Assembly (NCBI RefSeq): GCF_002982075.1
Contig: NZ_PUEJ01000005.1
Location: forward strand, 639,291-703,290
Length of the DNA: 64,000 bases
Source: Labrys okinawensis
Lineage (GTDB): Bacteria > Pseudomonadota > Alphaproteobacteria > Rhizobiales > Labraceae
Direction of reading: 5' to 3'
The position numbers and the translations under genes are program-made. The notes below the pieces were generated by a model. That model did no database searches. It was not told where the DNA came from and was given only the letters and a program-made list of their open reading frames with translations. This document shows positions 62,666 to 64,000 of this stretch, piece by piece (positions within the stretch are counted from its first letter, which is position 1; every line of letters begins with the position of its first letter).

Positions 62666-63139
62666 ATGGGACTGTTCAATTTCATCAAAGACGCCGGCCA
62701 CAAAATGTTCGGTTCGAGCAAGGCCGAGGCGGCACCGGCGCCGGCTCCGACCGATGTCGCCGCGCTGGTGAAAAAGCAGATCGAGGAAGCCGGACTCAAG
62801 GCCGACGGCCTGCAGGTATCGGTGGACGGCGACAAGGTCGTCCTGGGCGGCACCGCCCCTTCCCAGGAAATTGCCGAGAAGATCATCCTCACCGCCGGCA
62901 ACAACAATGGCGTGGCGCAGGTCGACAGCCAGCTCGGCGTCAACACCCCCGGCACGCCCTCGACCATGTATACGGTCGTCAAGGGTGACACGCTCTGGGC
63001 CATTGCCGAGAAGCATTACGGCAAGGGCAAGGGCAATCTCTACAAGGAGATCGTCAAGGCCAACACGCCGCCGGTCAAGGATCCCGACCACATCCTCCCA
63101 GGCTGGGTCCTGCGCATTCCGCCGATCGGGCAGGCCTAA
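62666..63139 (+). CDS. Kbp-like BON-LysM protein, 157 aa
   Basis: MGLFNFIKDAGHKMFG is a strong match to the potassium-binding protein Kbp (YgaU). A BON domain covers about residues 25-90 and a LysM domain the C terminus (YTVVKGDTLWAIAEKHYGKG). The start at 62666 has GGAG upstream; an upstream TTG at 62642 is open. A terminator follows at 63169. Confidence 0.9.
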   Translation: MGLFNFIKDAGHKMFGSSKAEAAPAPAPTDVAALVKKQIEEAGLKADGLQVSVDGDKVVLGGTAPSQEIAEKIILTAGNNNGVAQVDSQLGVNTPGTPSTMYTVVKGDTLWAIAEKHYGKGKGNLYKEIVKANTPPVKDPDHILPGWVLRIPPIGQA

Positions 63140-63168
63140 AGCACATCCAGCGTCCCAGCTACAGATCG

Positions 63169-63200
63169 AACCCGGCGAGCCGTCTCGCCGGGTTTTTCTT
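63169..63200 (+). terminator. rho-independent terminator after the Kbp-like gene
   Basis: AACCCGGCGAG (63169-63179) pairs perfectly with CTCGCCGGGTT (63184-63194) around a four-base loop and is followed by TTTCTTT. Confidence 0.95.
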
Positions 63201-63368
63201 TCGAGGAGGTGCTTTTCAGAAGATGACACACGCCGCACCTCTTGGCTGCAGGCGCCTCGGCGCTTGCCTATTGCCATCTAGAGCAGGGTGATTTTTGGTT
63301 GAATCGTTGGATTCCCAAATCGATTGAGAAGTGATTCAAGATAGCTGCGGCGGAGGAGGCCGCAGCGA

Positions 63369-63794
63369 ATGGCAGTTCCTTATTCGATGGACCTTCGTGA
63401 GCGGGTTGTTCGAGCGGTCAAGGAAGAAGGGTTTTCGCGCAACCAGGCGGCGCTGCGTTTTGGCATAGCGGTTTCGACGGCGGTGCTTTGGCTGCAGCGG
63501 GACAAGGCAAACGGCAGTGTGGCGCCGGGGAAGATGGGGGGCCATAAGCCGCGCGCGATCAGCGGTGAGCATCATGACTGGCTGGTTGGGCGCTGCCGAG
63601 ACGGAAGTGCCTTCACGATCGCCAAGTTGATCAAGGAATTGGCCGAGCGCGGGCTCAAGGTCGACCATCACAGTGTGTGGAATTTCCTGCACGAGCAGAA
63701 GCTGAGTTTTAAAAAAGGACGCTGGTCGCCAGCGAGCGCAGCCGGCCCGACGTCGCCCGGCGCCGGCAGCAATGGATCAAATACCGTCCCCTGA
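63369..63794 (+). CDS. IS630-type transposase, first frame
   Basis: An N-terminal helix-turn-helix with MDLRERVVRAVKEEGFSRNQ and AVSTAVLWLQRD is characteristic of IS630 transposases. The frame ends at 63794, but the natural product continues in the -1 frame after the six-A run at 63711-63716. Residues after about 116 in this frame are probably not used. Confidence 0.75.
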   Translation: MAVPYSMDLRERVVRAVKEEGFSRNQAALRFGIAVSTAVLWLQRDKANGSVAPGKMGGHKPRAISGEHHDWLVGRCRDGSAFTIAKLIKELAERGLKVDHHSVWNFLHEQKLSFKKGRWSPASAAGPTSPGAGSNGSNTVP

Positions 63795-64000
63795 TCACCC
63801 CCGAGCGGCTTGTGTTCATCGACGAAACTTGGACCAAGACCAACATGGCCCCGCTCCGCGGCTGGAGCAAATGCGGCGAGCGGCTCGAGGCCGTCGTTCC
63901 CCATGGCCATTGGAAGACCCAGACCTTCATTGCCGCTCTGCGCCATGATCGGGTGGAAGCACCCTGGGTCCTGGATGGTCCGATCAACGGCGAGAGTTTC
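63716..64000 (+). CDS. IS630-type transposase, second frame, partial
   Basis: Frame -1 relative to the first reading frame continues as TLVASERSRPDVARRRQQWI and carries FIDETWTKTNM, the first catalytic Asp of the DDE triad, and VLDGPING, holding the second. It runs off the window at 64000. A -1 shift on the A-run at 63711-63716 would join both parts. Confidence 0.75.

Larger units (their letters stand above)
63281..64000 (+). mobile_element. IS630-type insertion sequence, cut by window end
   Basis: The left end is placed after the TA at 63279-63280 (IS630 elements duplicate TA): GAGCAGGGTGATTTTTGGTT begins at 63281, in a region of repeated short T/A motifs. The transposase is split into two frames (63369-63794 and 63716 onwards). 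The right end lies beyond the window. Confidence 0.7.

Overview
The window is about 64 kb of GC-rich DNA from an alphaproteobacterium, most likely a member of the Hyphomicrobiales (Rhizobiales). The evidence is a run of chromosomal gene orders and families typical of that group: pcm - tolC - popZ-like (DUF2497), glmS - DUF502, recG - sdhE - mfd, two IalB-family proteins, hspQ, and the block dac-like - tmk - holB - metG - tatD - PhnP-like hydrolase. A genus cannot be named from the sequence alone.

Region 1 (1 to about 14.4 kb) is mobile. A rightward late-type operon (371-6643) encodes small proteins, a ClpP-like protease, a baseplate-hub-like protein and a tape-measure-like protein with a C-terminal lytic-type domain. 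An AT-rich cargo island (6855-8973) follows, with a membrane protein, an XRE/ImmA-IrrE metallopeptidase and a PIN-like protein. Next come a five-gene leftward operon ending in a secreted nuclease and a divergent SRAP (YedK/HMCES) gene. A perfect alphaproteobacterial LexA box lies between them. A tyrosine integrase, an excisionase-like gene and an XRE repressor with palindromic operators finish the region next to tRNA-Arg and tRNA-Asn. No head, terminase or sheath genes are visible, so the element is either partial or continues left of the window.

Region 2 (14.4-47.8 kb) is core chromosome: three tRNA genes at its left border, cell envelope (tolC, glmS, ampG, lpxL-like), DNA repair and replication (recG, mfd, tmk, holB), translation (metG) and respiration (sdhE). 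Notable oddities are a frameshifted methyltransferase, an AMP-binding protein without its P-loop, and a PBP5-type carboxypeptidase homologue in which all three catalytic motifs are altered.

Region 3 (47.8-62.4 kb) is a catabolic region for nitrogenous compounds. It has diaminopropionate ammonia-lyase with an M20 amidohydrolase (frameshifted) and a divergent Lrp/AsnC regulator. It also has an RpiR regulator between a divergent cysteine hydrolase and a long operon. That operon encodes a glutamine-synthetase-like ligase, an N-formylglutamate-amidohydrolase-like enzyme, a second cysteine hydrolase, a complete branched-chain-amino-acid-type ABC importer and a metal-dependent cyclase-family hydrolase. 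Repeated operator-like AATTACGG motifs lie in front of both transcription units. The substrate is not known, and this is the best candidate for an undescribed pathway.

The window ends with a Kbp-like BON-LysM protein and the left part of an IS630-type insertion sequence that is cut by the window edge. No CRISPR array or rRNA was seen.
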